Assembly (NCBI RefSeq): GCF_964204865.1
Contig: NC_135261.1
Span: 1,612,001 to 1,676,000 of the forward strand
DNA length: 64,000 nucleotides
From: Styela clava
Taxonomy: Eukaryota > Chordata > Ascidiacea > Stolidobranchia > Styelidae
Reading direction: 5' to 3'
Shown here: positions 10,783 to 22,360 of the stretch, piece after piece
Position numbering within the stretch: the first letter of the stretch is position 1
Layout: each line of letters starts with the position of its first letter
Position numbers and translations under genes: made by a program
The notes under the pieces: generated by a model
The model's database searches: none
What the model saw: only the letters and a program-made list of their open reading frames with translations
Told to the model about the DNA's origin: nothing

Positions 10783-13773
10783 ATGTCCAACAATTTTAAC
10801 ATTGTCTGCAACAATATTGAAGTTTCGAAATTGAATTCTATTCGTATGTCTTCTGGTCTTATTATTTTTCATACTAATATTCGCTCTCTCCATAAAAACC
10901 TTGACCAACTAACTTTCTTATTATCCTGTTTCTCATTACCGCCACACATAATAGCTATAAGTGAAACCAAACTAGTTCATAATTATTCTTCAAATATTAA
11001 CATAGATGGGTATACTTTCATCCATGCACCATCTCTTACTAAAGCAGGAGGCGTAGGTGCGTATATTAGAAATGATGTTACCTATACTGTAACCATAGAA
11101 AATAGCATTCGGTACTCTAATTGTGAAAATTTATGGTTTGAAATTTCTTTAGAAAATTTTATAGATAACCTGGTAATCGGTATTACCAGGTTATCTATAC
11201 TTTACGAACTTTACGAACATACTCGAACAATCCCTGTCTAAATTGGCTAATAAAAAATTCCTCATTGTTGGTGATTTTAATATTAATTTATGTTCAGCAA
11301 TTAACAGCACCCAAGTTGCAAATTACATTAATATGCTTGTGTCTCACAATGCTATTTCATTAATATCCGAAGCCACAAGAGTCACCCACACCTCAGCCAC
11401 TCTTATTGACCACATGTACACCAATTTGACACATCTAGAAATTGACTCCTTTGTCGTGCATTCCGATATAACTGACCATTTCCCCATACTTTGTTGTTTA
11501 AGAGGCATTAGACCCACAAAAACGAATGAGTGTGTATTGTCAAGAGATGCCTTTCGATCTGAGGTACATAACATTATGAATAATAGTGGATCCTATTTCA
11601 GACCACCTGCCAGTCCTGGTTTGCATTCCATTAAGAAAAAAACTTCGCAAGGCAGAAAACGAATACTTCAGGCAATATAATATCTCAAATTTAGATAATT
11701 TTAAACTCATGTTAGAACAAAGTGACTTTTCTGCTGTGTTCAGCAAAACAGATCCTGATATAGCCTTCAGAATTTTTAATGAGTATTTTTCTGAATCTTT
11801 TAAAACTTGCTTCCCTCTGAAGAAAAGAAATATTAAAAATAATAATAAATGGTTTGACAAGGAACTCTTAAAAATGCAGAAAAAAAAGCATAAACTATAC
11901 AAAAACTATCTTACTGAAAAATCAGAGCAGACCAAATTTAAATATTCAGAATGCAAGAAAAAATATGAGAAATTGATAACTGCTAAGAAACAAAATTATT
12001 ACAAGTCATTACTAGGTAGACATCGCAATGATCTTAAGAAAACTTGGCGTACTATGAACGATCTGCTTGGGCGTTCTAAACCAAATCTAACAAAAGTATT
12101 TTCTATTAACGGCCAGGAAACCTCGGATCCTGTCGAAATAGCAGATCATTTTAACTCGCACTTTTCTACAATTGGAAATAAAATGGTCGAACGGTTTACT
12201 CATACTAGAAGGGATGACTTTAAGCAATATATGGGGCATCCCAGTAAAACCTCCATGTTTCTTGCCCCGACAACAGCTTTCGAAGTCCAAAATATTCTGA
12301 AATCTTTTCGACCCAAAACCAGTTGTGGAATAGATGGAATTCCCTTTAAAGTTATACGAATGATGCCCTGGAATTGTATTTGTGCTCTCGCACATATCTT
12401 TAACTGCTCATTACAATCTGGTAAATACATAGACCAGTTCAAATTATCCAAAGTTATGCCATTGTTCAAAAAAGGAAATGCAAAAGATGTAAAAAACTAC
12501 CGACCGATCAGCTTACTTCCTGCATTTTCAAAAATTCTAGAAAAAATTATGTACAAACGACTCAACCATTTCCTAGACCAAAAAAATTTCTTTTATTCAC
12601 AACAATTTGGCTTTCGTCAAAATCATTCAACATCTCATGCAACATCCCTGCTTGTCAGTAAAATTCTAGAAGGATTTGATAAGAATGAGTATACTCTCAG
12701 TATGTTCTTGGACCTTTCCAAGGCATTTGATAGTATTGACCATGACATATTACTAGCCAAATTGCACCATATTGGCGTTAGAGGTCAGAGTTATAATTGG
12801 TTTAAAAGCTACTTATCAGGAAGGAAACAAGTAGTTATATACAATGATGTAGCATCTAGCACATACTGTAATTTGACTGTAGGTACTTTACAAGGTTCTA
12901 TTTTGGCTCCATTATGTTTTTCAATCATTATTAACGACTTTCCGAATTCTCTTCTCCACTCTGATATCATACTTTTTGCTGATGACTCAACGCCATATCT
13001 TCGAGGCAAAAACTTGCCTGAACTTTTGACCAAGGCAAATACCGACTTAGAAAATATTCAAGCTTGGTTGTCTGCGAACAAACTCACTATTAATGTCGAT
13101 AAAACTAAATATATGATATTTAGCACGCCGAAGCAAAAGTGTCCAACTCTGCAACAAAATTTGGAATTAAATGGAATAAATATAGAAAGAGTTAATCAGA
13201 CTCGCTTTCTGGGTGTAATGATCGATGATAAATTGTCTTGGAAACAACACACCAATATGGTTCTATCGAAAACAAGGTCGTCTCTTAGTGCCATTACGAA
13301 AATAGCCAACTACTTAAATACATCTTGTTTAATATCTCTATACCACTCTCTGATAGAAAGCCATATTCGTTATTGTGCCTCAGCCTATGTTCATCGCCAA
13401 TCGTCCTTGCAATCGCTTTATTAGAAGAGTTTTTCATAGAGGTAATCGCGAAAAAATTGATGACTTATTTAAAGAGCATAGGCTACTACGAGTTGTGGAT
13501 TTAGCTAAATTCGAACTATGTAATATGATGTTCTCTTGTCACATTGGAGAGCTTCCGTCCAGCCTGAACAGCCTGTTCCAAGCAAACCCAAATTCAAACA
13601 GCAGAAATAAAGATAATTTTTTTATTCCATTTGTCAGTAAAAGTATTTCACAAGAATCAATCGCAGTATGTGGACCAAAAGCTTGGAACTCCCTACCCGA
13701 TGACATCAAAAATTCAAAATCGAACTCAGAATTTCGTTCCAAACTTAAACAATATATATTATCATCATATTAG
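10783..13773 (+). pseudogene. LINE ORF2: endonuclease and reverse transcriptase, broken by frameshifts
   Basis: The ATG at 10783 opens an AP-endonuclease (HTNIRSLHKN, ISETK, GGVGAYIRND, then after a frameshift FLIVGDFNINL and LIDHMYTN). A second switch near 11580 enters the reverse transcriptase frame (11586-13424), with YRPISLLPAFSKILEK, FGFRQNHSTSHA, FLDLSKAFDSIDHD, GTLQGSILAPL and the catalytic LFADDST. A third switch near 13400 leads to the C-terminal block ending KAWNSLPDDIKN (to 13773). Two DHxP endonuclease endings follow one another (ITDHFPIL, then ISDHLPVL), suggesting fusion of two related elements. Confidence 0.85.
11160..11199. repeat. Perfect 18-bp inverted repeat with 4-base loop inside LINE endonuclease
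   Basis: The arms are 11160-11177 and 11182-11199, separated by CGGT. The arm sequence is TATAGATAACCTGGTAAT. It falls exactly where the endonuclease should encode a conserved IYR-type motif after LVIGI. Confidence 0.95.
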
Positions 13774-14349
13774 CAATTTTCTCTGCTTTGAACATGTTAC
13801 TGTTTGGAGATCATTTTTTTTAAGGTCAATTCAACACTGAAAGGGAGAGCTGTTGATTATTTGGATTAAATGAACTATCAGGAAACTGTCCTCCTCTTCA
13901 GTCACCATAGACCAGCTGACAATTTCAATAACTCCACAGGATACTTCACCCGGATTCAATATAGAACAATGGACTGAATTAATAACTAGCACACCATTCT
14001 AATTTCATTATAATGCGTAATTAGACAACAACAAAAGTACAGCAATTTAGGTTATAGATAGAACGCTCAAATAGTAGGGAATAGGGACAATGGTTTTTGT
14101 TTGAGTAGCATGCTGTTCAATTTATTTCCATTGTTGCTACCACTTTTTCTTCTGCTCATCCCGGGATACCGTATAATTTTATTATTTTAATTTACATTGG
14201 AAAATCCATGACATGGTAAAATGGCTTCTCTTTATAACTTATCATTCCCTATCCCACTGTACCTTTATATCTTTCTAATCTTCTGGCTGAAATGCAACCA
14301 TAATAGGTTTTGTGGAAATGCTTTTTATTAATTTTTTTTATTTATTTTT

Positions 14350-14984
14350 TTGAAACTTCATTGTTTTTGGCCGAATCCAGAATTTCAAAAAAAACCTTAT
14401 AATAGTGAGTCATTTGATACATACCTTTATTATCATATTTCGCCAAAACCTGTAGGGTCACATTTTGGCCAGAACAGCCATAGACCACTTATAACACTGT
14501 CACCCTTGAGTGGTGCATACCATATATGTACACACCCTTTAAACTTGACCATTCCCGCTTTTTATAGTATGTGGTATCATCACTCAATGGTATTGTACAT
14601 TCATCCAAATTCTTAATTTTTTTTTTTTTTAGAAAAAAATTTCATTACTATATTCATATGCATTGTGTTTCATGTTGTGTTGTGTCTCTATTTATAGATG
14701 TTGTTTTGTCTAACAAACTCCTTTGTACAAACAGTTTTGTACACTCCACCCATATCCCTGTTACCGCATCCACCCACCCTCCTCGCACAACTGCCTGTAT
14801 AAAGGACCATATTGTACATATTTGATTTACCCTATTATAATTTATATAAATCAAAGGGGTGTATGCCGCACATCTGTGTTTTAGGCCAATATGGTCTTGT
14901 GCATACATCCCGTCTTCAGTATTTATAAGTATTTACTCTTTTATATTGCTTTTACGAGACGAATAAACATACATACATACAATA
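14350..14984 (+). other. AT-rich segment ending in a LINE-like 3' tail
   Basis: No coding sequence. The segment ends ACGAGACGAATAAACATACATACATACA at about 14950-14982, a LINE polyadenylation-like motif plus CATA microsatellite, immediately before LINE A coding sequence. It is either the 3' end of LINE B or a separate truncated LINE. Confidence 0.5.
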
Positions 14985-16523
14985 ATCGATTTTCCTCAAT
15001 TAATATAACTGCTGAGAACTTTGACAACACATTTGACAAATTCATACAGTCATTCGTTAGTACCATCGACCGGCATGCCCCATTTCGATCTCTATCGCGT
15101 CGTCAAAAAAGGCTGAGGCTAAAGCCATGGCTAACCAAAGGGTTAATCACTTGTATGAAACACAGAAATAAGTTGTTTAAAACCCATTTTTTACGTGGAA
15201 CCCCCTTGCAACGCTCATACTTCAAAAAGTATCGCAACACACTTACTTCCGTATTAGACAAAGCGAAGCAAATTCACTACCAAAATCTTATTTCCCAGAC
15301 CAAGGGTAACCCCAGGTCTACGTGGCAAATCATTAATCAAATCACAACCACAAAAAATAATTCCAAGCGTTCGATAGCTGAAGTATGTCTTGAAAATGGC
15401 AGTACAGTTAAAGACGGTTGCTTAATCGCAACCGAATTTGATAAGTATTTCTCAACTGCTGGATCTAGCTTGGCAGCCAAGTTTTCTAATGACATGTGTG
15501 AATTTAAGCCATTTCTTCGTAACCGTGTTGGTAAATCAGCTTTTATGACTTTGGTTACAGAATCCGAAATGATAGTGGAAATTCTAAACTTGAGGGAGAG
15601 AAAGGCAGTTGGGCCGGATAACATTCCTCCCCGCTTCCTGAAATTCGTTGCTGACCCGCTTGCGCCGCTTCTAGTTAAATTGTTCAACTGCTCGCTCTCG
15701 CTTGGAATTTTCCCCTCATCCCTCAAAGTTGCTCGTGTAATTCCTCTCTTTAAATCTGGCAATAAAAAACTTGTGTCAAATTACAGGCCAATTTCAATTC
15801 TTTCGTCAATTAATAAAATATTTGAACGTTTAATTCATAATAGGCTCAGTAATTTCTTTACAAAATATGACGTGATAAATAAACATCAATTTGGTTTCCA
15901 GAGTAATCACTCTACGTCTCATGCAATTTTAGACACCATCTCTTACATTTATGACAAATTAGAAAAAAAAGAATTTGTTAGTGCTATATTTTTAGATCTC
16001 AAAAAGGCATTTGATACCGTTAATCACAATATTCTAACCCAAAAGTTATGGCATTATGGTATCAGAGGTATACCAAATAAACTTCTCTACAGTTACTTGA
16101 GTGGCAGAACTCAATTCGTTCAAGTAGGAACCCACTGCTCCCCAGTCTTACCAGTGACTCACGGGGTCCCACAGGGTTCGACGTTGGGTCCATTATTATT
16201 CCTCGTCTATATAAATGACCTCACCCACTGTTCTTCTTTCTTCGCAAAACTATTCGCTGACGACACTATACTTCTAGATAGTGACAAATCTCTACCAGCT
16301 ATACAGTCACGAGTGAACTCTGAAATTGTAAAAGTGGTTAATTGGATGAAGGCTAACAAATTGACATTAAATATCGATAAATCTAAGTCTATGCTTATTT
16401 CACCAAATAAACATAAAGCCAATCATAATTTATTAATCTGTATTGACAACATTACATTAGAAAAAGTCAATTCTTATAAATATCTGGGCATATATTTAGA
16501 CAGTCAAATGAAATGGGATAGAC
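14985..16523 (+). pseudogene. LINE A reverse transcriptase, N-terminal and catalytic part
   Basis: The frame begins just after the endonuclease region (NRFSSINITAENFD) and runs through WLTKGLITCMKHRNKLF, KAVGPDNIPPRFLK, NYRPISILSSINKIFERL, HQFGFQSNHSTSHA, FLDLKKAFDTVNHN, GVPQGSTLGPLLF and LFADDTILL. These are the standard non-LTR reverse transcriptase blocks, including the FADD catalytic box. It stops at KYLGIYLDSQMKWDR, where LINE C is inserted. The next codon is completed by bases at 23856-23857. There is no endonuclease, so this copy was 5'-truncated when it inserted. Confidence 0.88.
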
Positions 16524-17325
16524 AATAAGTTTATTTCGTCGTGCAAGAAATCACAATACAAATTCAGTATTACAGTACATTTCAAATACAGTAACGGATT
16601 TCATCGCAATTGACAGGAAGTCGCGAAGGACCAGGAATGGTCATCACAAGTCTGCGACACCAAGATTAAAAACGAGTCAATAATAAAAAATTGAAATAAG
16701 TGAAAGCAATATGCACAAAGAAAAGCTTATCCATTCATAAATTAACCAACAAGGTTGATATGAATCATTATATATGATTTGGGAGAGAAAGTAAAAATAA
16801 AAGTCGGGAAAATTCAATTGATATACAGTAATTATAAAAATAAATCACCATATCATTCAGCTGTGTTTTTGTACAATTGCAGCGATTAAATTTTTATATA
16901 TTGTCATATGCAACATTAAATTGAGCGATCATTTTATTTGATGAGAAAAATTAAATTAAGCAACCTCTATGTACGAATTATAAGGCACAATTCATACTCA
17001 ATGTACAACCATCCACATAAAACTTTTAGGGTAGAAAATAAAATTTGGCACCAGGTGGATGTTAGGCGCATATATCCAGATCGGAGGCGACTCCAGCCAC
17101 ATCTTAGTTACAGTTGGTTAGCTACGGAGGGCAATCATTTGTCAACGAACTGGAAAATTGTTCAGGTTGCTGAGCGACCGCACGCGCTTCAGAATCTGAT
17201 TTATAGAGACAGAAAATTTGAAAATATGTGAGTAAGTAAGATAATACCATATTAGATAACTCGGAAGCTATATCACGGTACACAGTGAAGCGAACTAATG
17301 AACCGCTATCGTTTATATGACACAG
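16524..17325 (-). mobile_element. LINE C 3' untranslated region and tail
   Basis: On the minus strand this ends TTGCACGACGAAATAAACTTATT at 16524, directly abutting the interrupted LINE A codon. It includes the stem-loop GATGACCATTCCTGGTC at 16629-16645, shared with the tails at 30208-30222 and 34711-34725. Its 5' coding remainder is at 23386-23855, on the far side of LINE D. Confidence 0.7.
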
Positions 17326-18772
17326 TATAAGTATAAGTTTATTTCGACTCCATAATCAGCATAACAATACATTTGACAGATAAAAACAAATAAATAAAAT
17401 CTGATTATGAAATCAGGGGAGCAAACAAAACCTTAGATAAGGTTTATAACGTACAAAATATAAGATGAAAGGTTTTGCCAAGAGGAAGTGGTACGTGTTT
17501 ACTCACCTAAAATTATCAAGTTATTTCACACACGCTCACATGCACCCACCAGCCACACACACACACAACCACTGAGAAGTTATTTAAGTAAGAATGAAAC
17601 GCGATAAATTTAGGGTATACTATACAGTAAACAAAAAAATAAATAAATAAATACTAGAAAAGAAAATTATCTGCCACACCATATTGATATTTTTGTAATG
17701 GTTGCCATTGCCAAATTGATCGATCTTCTAATCGTTAATTAGGTATATAAAAGGAAGATTCTATTGAAAACATATTGCCAAGCTGATTATAGTTGGAGTC
17801 AAATGCCAAGTTGCCCAACCAAAGTTGCCAGAATTGGGTGCATGAAGAGGTGGGCGAGACCATTTCATTCCCCAAATTAGAGCCTATTATTGCCAAATTA
17901 TAGTCCAGATTGTAATAAGTAATTAAGTTACCGGTAACAGTAAAATTACTATAATTAAGTAAAGTAGGATGTGGAAATAAATTGGTTACAAAGGGTCTAA
18001 GTGAGGTTTTTCATTCTTGGGTATTGAATTCAGACAAGGATATGGGAATGAGGTTGTTATTTCACAGGATATCGGGAGTCTTTTTTTGTTTTTTTCCGTA
18101 TGTGTTTTACTTCATTTATTCACTTTGAAGTAACCTGAAAAACAAAAAAATAAAACTGCGAGTAGATGTTTCAATGATTGGGTGAAGGGGAACGCTCTGA
18201 ACTATTTATTACAGGCAAAAAATAATTGTTTAATTAAATGGGATGTATTGTCATTATATAGCGATGGATAGATGATCTATGATGACATTCTGCTTGGGAC
18301 AGAGAAAAATTTATCACACCATGCAAAAAACACACAAAAATTTACTATCTATACCTTGGCCAACAAGTCAACTCAAACACCATGCCTTAACATAAAACGC
18401 ATGCATACATAAATGATATAAAAACCACATCCAATTACAATGACCCACAGCAAATTAAAATCTGAAGGGGAGAATCCAACATAGCTCTACTGCTCGCCTA
18501 GTTGCAATAATTAGTAACCTTGCAGGAACAATATTGTACTATCTACAACCCTTATACCACCACTCAAACATAAGACCAAGCGTGTATGATAGGGACATCA
18601 CAGCTAGAAAAAGATAAAAACACGAGCGTGAAGTGATAGAATGTGTGCAGTTATTTAAAGAAAATATCATCCGAGTACGTTAGCTACCTATATATTTAAA
18701 AATATATATATATACTCATGCATGTCACAATACCATTTCTTTGGTGCTGGACTAGTTCTGGCCAAGTCGTGG

Positions 18773-18816
18773 CAAGATATTATTATAGTCGTGGCACAAT
18801 ATTATTATAGCTGTTC
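18773..18816. repeat. Short tandem duplication, about 23 bp unit
   Basis: GTCGTGGCAAGATATTATTA is followed directly by GTCGTGGCACAATATTATTA in the 3' region of LINE D. Confidence 0.85.
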
Positions 18817-18988
18817 AACATTTTCATTAAAACAATAATGTGCAAGTGTGGAGTGTCCCAAGTTTTTGTCATCGAATACCACCAGTAGTAATTTTTAATA
18901 TTTAATATTTGGAAACTAAATGAGACTTGACTTGTTTTTGAAAAGATTTTTTGGACTTTAACGTCTTCAAATTTAAGGGAAGAGAATT

Positions 18989-21900
18989 TCAAAGTTTAAA
19001 AGACAAGGAATGCTGACTCACGGATTTACTCATGAAAGGTACGAATAAATCAGAACTACTTCTTCGGTTGGAGGTATTTTTGACAAGTATGTCATTAAAG
19101 CAATTGGGCAGCGCATTATTATGGAAGTCGTGAGCTAGAGATAGTATTTCAAATTTCATCATATCTTCAACCTTAAGTATATTTAGTGATTTGAAGTAAG
19201 AGTCTACACTTTCACGTTTTCTTTTACCAAAAACTATTCTTAAAAAATTATTACAAATACTCTGCAGTTTTGAGACAAGTGTTTTATTACCATGAAGCCA
19301 GACTGAACAACAATATCGAATATGGCTAAGTAGTAATGATTGAAACATTGCTAGTAGAGCTGATTGATCAACACACTGGGATACTTTGGCAGAAACTGCT
19401 AGGTTTCTTTTTGTTTTACCAATAACATGCATTATTTGTGATTTCCATGACAGATTTTCATCAAAGATAACTCCTAGAAATTTTATTTCTTTCACTCTTT
19501 CAATTTCATTGCCATTGAGCAGTAGTTTTTTTGAACAACTCACACTTTTATGCTTGCTTGGATGGAATAATACAAATTTAGTTTTGTTAGCATTCAGAGA
19601 TAATTTATTAACTAACATCCAGCTATGAATGTTGGTTAGTTCTTGGTTTGCAACTGTGAATAGATCTTCAAGGTTTTCCCCATGAAGAATCAAGTTAGTG
19701 TCATCAGCAAACATGATCGACTCAGAGGATTTCAGACACCTGGACATGTCATTAATGTAAGCTAGAAAAAATAATGGGCTAAGTAAAGATCCTTGTGGAA
19801 CTCCGTGCTTCATGACACAAATATTTGTAGAGAATGAGTTGTCATATTGCACAATTTGCTTCCTGTCTTGAAGGTAGCTCTTGATCCAATTGAATGGAAC
19901 GCCTCTAATTCCATAGTGATAGAGCTTACTTAAGAGGATGGAATGGTCAATGGTGTCAAAAGCTTTTGAGATATCAAGAAATATTCCAATTGCATGTTGT
20001 TTGCATTCAAACGCATTGGTCAGTTTGTGTACCAAAACATTAGCAGCCATAGCAGTGGAGTGATGCTTGCGGAAACCAAATTGATGCGAGTGGAAAACAT
20101 TGTTAGTTTCAAAGTAGTTTGACATTCTACTATACATTATTTTTTCAAGAATCTTAGAAAATGATGGTAAAAGACTAATAGGTCTATAGTTTCCAAGATC
20201 TGAAACACTACCTTTTTTAAACAGAGGAAGAACTTTGGATGTCTTGAAGCTTTCAATGAATAATCCACTAGATAGTGAAAGATTAAATATATATGTCAGG
20301 ATATCAATAATATGTTCTGGAACATATTTCAATATTTTAAATGGAATACCATCGATTCCAAAACTTGACTTGGGCTTCATATCGCGTATAATATTTTTTA
20401 TTTCTAATGATGTAGCTGGCCTTAAGAACATGGATGAGGATTCTTGCTTCCCAAGATATGAAATGTAATTTTTGTCACAGCCAGCTGGTTGTGGCATACA
20501 GTCAAGCAGGCTTTGTGCCACTTGGGAAAAGTGTTCATTAAATTTATTTGCAGTTTGTGTATTACTGCAATCAAGTCCAATCAAAGGACAAGAATTTGTT
20601 TTATTTTTACCAATAAGCTCATTAATTGTTTTCCACACTGCCTTGATGTTGCCTTTGTGAGAAGCAAATTTAGATTTGTAATAATTCGATTTCTTTTTGT
20701 GGAGCAATCGAGTATAAAGGTTCCTGCATTCATTGAACTGTAATTTGTGCTTGTCATTTATGTTTTTATTGTTTATTAATTTCTTATAAAGTTTTTGTTT
20801 GACTTTGTTGAGTTTGCGTAACTCAGTATCATACCAAGGTTTGTTTGATCTGTTTGTCTGTTTTTTGTAAGGAAAAGATTGAGAGTAAGCAGTGGAGAAT
20901 TTTTCAAAAAAATTTTCAAAGCAAGTGTTGGGATCCTGGATGCTGCTGAAGTCATCAATATCAATAGAATTCAGTTCATTCTTAAACGTATTCAAGTTGG
21001 ACGAAGTAAACTGGCGATAAAGCGTTTCAATTCTGGTCTGAATTTGCTTTTTTAGAAGAGAGCATTGTACAATCGGCAGATGATCAGAAACACATTCTGC
21101 TAAAACAGCACTGTTAATTTTTTTATCATATACGTTTGTCCAGATATGGTCTATACAGGTAGCAGAACTTGAAGTTATCCTGGTGGGGCAGTTTATCAAA
21201 GAATAATAGGCCAGGTTGTGCATAATATCAACAAATAGGCTGGTATTCATATTGGACTCATCAATAAGATTATAGTTGAAGTCACCCATTATATAATTAT
21301 AATTCAACCTGTTCATCTTTGAGAGAACTTGGGACAAGAGATTCCGAAAGTTAGCATTGTTCAATTCATCAGTTAGTGGTGATCTATAAATAGTACCGCA
21401 GGTTATTGTTTTATTTTCCAATGATATGTCAATGAATATAGATTCAAAAACCTTTTCGCACATTATAGTAATATCTTTGCGGACAATGTATTTCAAATCA
21501 TTTCGAATGTAGAGACCAACACCACCACCTCGGTGATGAGATCTACTATTAGAGATAAAAACATAGCCATCCAGTGCATTGAAATGGCCATTTGTACCAG
21601 ATACAATCCATGTTTCATTTACAGCAATTACATGAGGCTTACAATTCAGTGAATTAACTAGTGCTTCAAATTTTGTGAAGTTTTTGAAAGAGGCTAAAGA
21701 TCTGATATTGATGGAGAGAGTCATGAAACCACTTAGTTCAAGGCTGTCGTTGAATTTAAGGGCATTGACATCACTGGAGCAGATATATTGATTTGAGCAA
21801 TTGTACAAGAAAACACTATCAATGTTGTTGAATTCATCAGTATCAGTATTTGCTGATTCAAGAAACATTTTGTTAAGGTATTCAGGATCAAGAATTTTGG

Positions 21901-22180
21901 CAAGTGCCTGGGCTTCAGCTTTTTCTGTATGAAGGGGGACAAATAACTCAGATATTTCAGAATCAGAGAGACAAGAGAATGGCATACAGTCTATTTCACA
22001 AAGGAAACAGCACCAAGGTATTTCATCAGCTTCAGATTCAAGATTTTCATATTTTTGTCCAGAAATATTGGTACATTTTAAATGTATCCAAGAAGAACAA
22101 ATGTCACAATAAAGAGCTTTTTGATTGATTCGAACTGATTTGTGGCAATTTCTACATGGGTATTTTAAATTAGTTTTCAT
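18989..22180 (-). CDS. LINE D ORF2: PHD finger, endonuclease, reverse transcriptase
   Basis: A 1063-codon open frame from ATG 22180. It has an N-terminal PHD-type zinc finger (C9, C12, C25, C28, H33, C36, C58, C61). The AP-endonuclease follows: INIRSL at 157-162, NETW at 188-191, GGGVGLYIRND at 218-228, GTIYRSP at 262-268, GDFNYNL at 299-305, CIDHIWTN at 342-349 and SDHLPI at 365-370. The reverse transcriptase has NYRPISLLPSFSKILEK at 664-680, FLDISKAFDTIDHS at 734-747, HGVPQGSLLSPLF at 792-804 and MFADDTN at 823-829. The frame ends at a TGA where related LINEs have a Trp codon (before NSLP), about 24 residues early. It is thus almost intact, and probably a retrotransposon protein with one late nonsense change. 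Confidence 0.9.
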   Translation of the reverse strand: MKTNLKYPCRNCHKSVRINQKALYCDICSSWIHLKCTNISGQKYENLESEADEIPWCCFLCEIDCMPFSCLSDSEISELFVPLHTEKAEAQALAKILDPEYLNKMFLESANTDTDEFNNIDSVFLYNCSNQYICSSDVNALKFNDSLELSGFMTLSINIRSLASFKNFTKFEALVNSLNCKPHVIAVNETWIVSGTNGHFNALDGYVFISNSRSHHRGGGVGLYIRNDLKYIVRKDITIMCEKVFESIFIDISLENKTITCGTIYRSPLTDELNNANFRNLLSQVLSKMNRLNYNYIMGDFNYNLIDESNMNTSLFVDIMHNLAYYSLINCPTRITSSSATCIDHIWTNVYDKKINSAVLAECVSDHLPIVQCSLLKKQIQTRIETLYRQFTSSNLNTFKNELNSIDIDDFSSIQDPNTCFENFFEKFSTAYSQSFPYKKQTNRSNKPWYDTELRKLNKVKQKLYKKLINNKNINDKHKLQFNECRNLYTRLLHKKKSNYYKSKFASHKGNIKAVWKTINELIGKNKTNSCPLIGLDCSNTQTANKFNEHFSQVAQSLLDCMPQPAGCDKNYISYLGKQESSSMFLRPATSLEIKNIIRDMKPKSSFGIDGIPFKILKYVPEHIIDILTYIFNLSLSSGLFIESFKTSKVLPLFKKGSVSDLGNYRPISLLPSFSKILEKIMYSRMSNYFETNNVFHSHQFGFRKHHSTAMAANVLVHKLTNAFECKQHAIGIFLDISKAFDTIDHSILLSKLYHYGIRGVPFNWIKSYLQDRKQIVQYDNSFSTNICVMKHGVPQGSLLSPLFFLAYINDMSRCLKSSESIMFADDTNLILHGENLEDLFTVANQELTNIHSWMLVNKLSLNANKTKFVLFHPSKHKSVSCSKKLLLNGNEIERVKEIKFLGVIFDENLSWKSQIMHVIGKTKRNLAVSAKVSQCVDQSALLAMFQSLLLSHIRYCCSVWLHGNKTLVSKLQSICNNFLRIVFGKRKRESVDSYFKSLNILKVEDMMKFEILSLAHDFHNNALPNCFNDILVKNTSNRRSSSDLFVPFMSKSVSQHSLSFKL

Positions 22181-22360
22181 GGCAGTGGCACAACAAAATA
22201 AAAGTAAAAAATAAAAATGAAAAAAAAAATAAGTTAAATATCTAGTCTGGCTATATAGGTTTCCAGATGTTTAAAAGATGGAGAACCATTGATTAGACAG
22301 CACTAGCCTATTCAAATAAGAAAAATGGAGATTATGAATGAGTTAATCGTTCCCCTCCGC

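Larger units (their letters stand above)
9719..14340 (+). mobile_element. LINE B (CR1/Jockey-like), chimeric and decayed
   Basis: An element with an ORF1-type coiled-coil protein (9797-10701) followed by an apurinic endonuclease plus reverse transcriptase ORF2 (10783-13773). The 5' boundary is placed where the host hAT coding sequence stops (about 9718). The 3' boundary is uncertain: an AT-rich stretch near 14320-14350, or a GACGAATAAACATACATAC tail at about 14981, could be its end. Confidence 0.7.
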
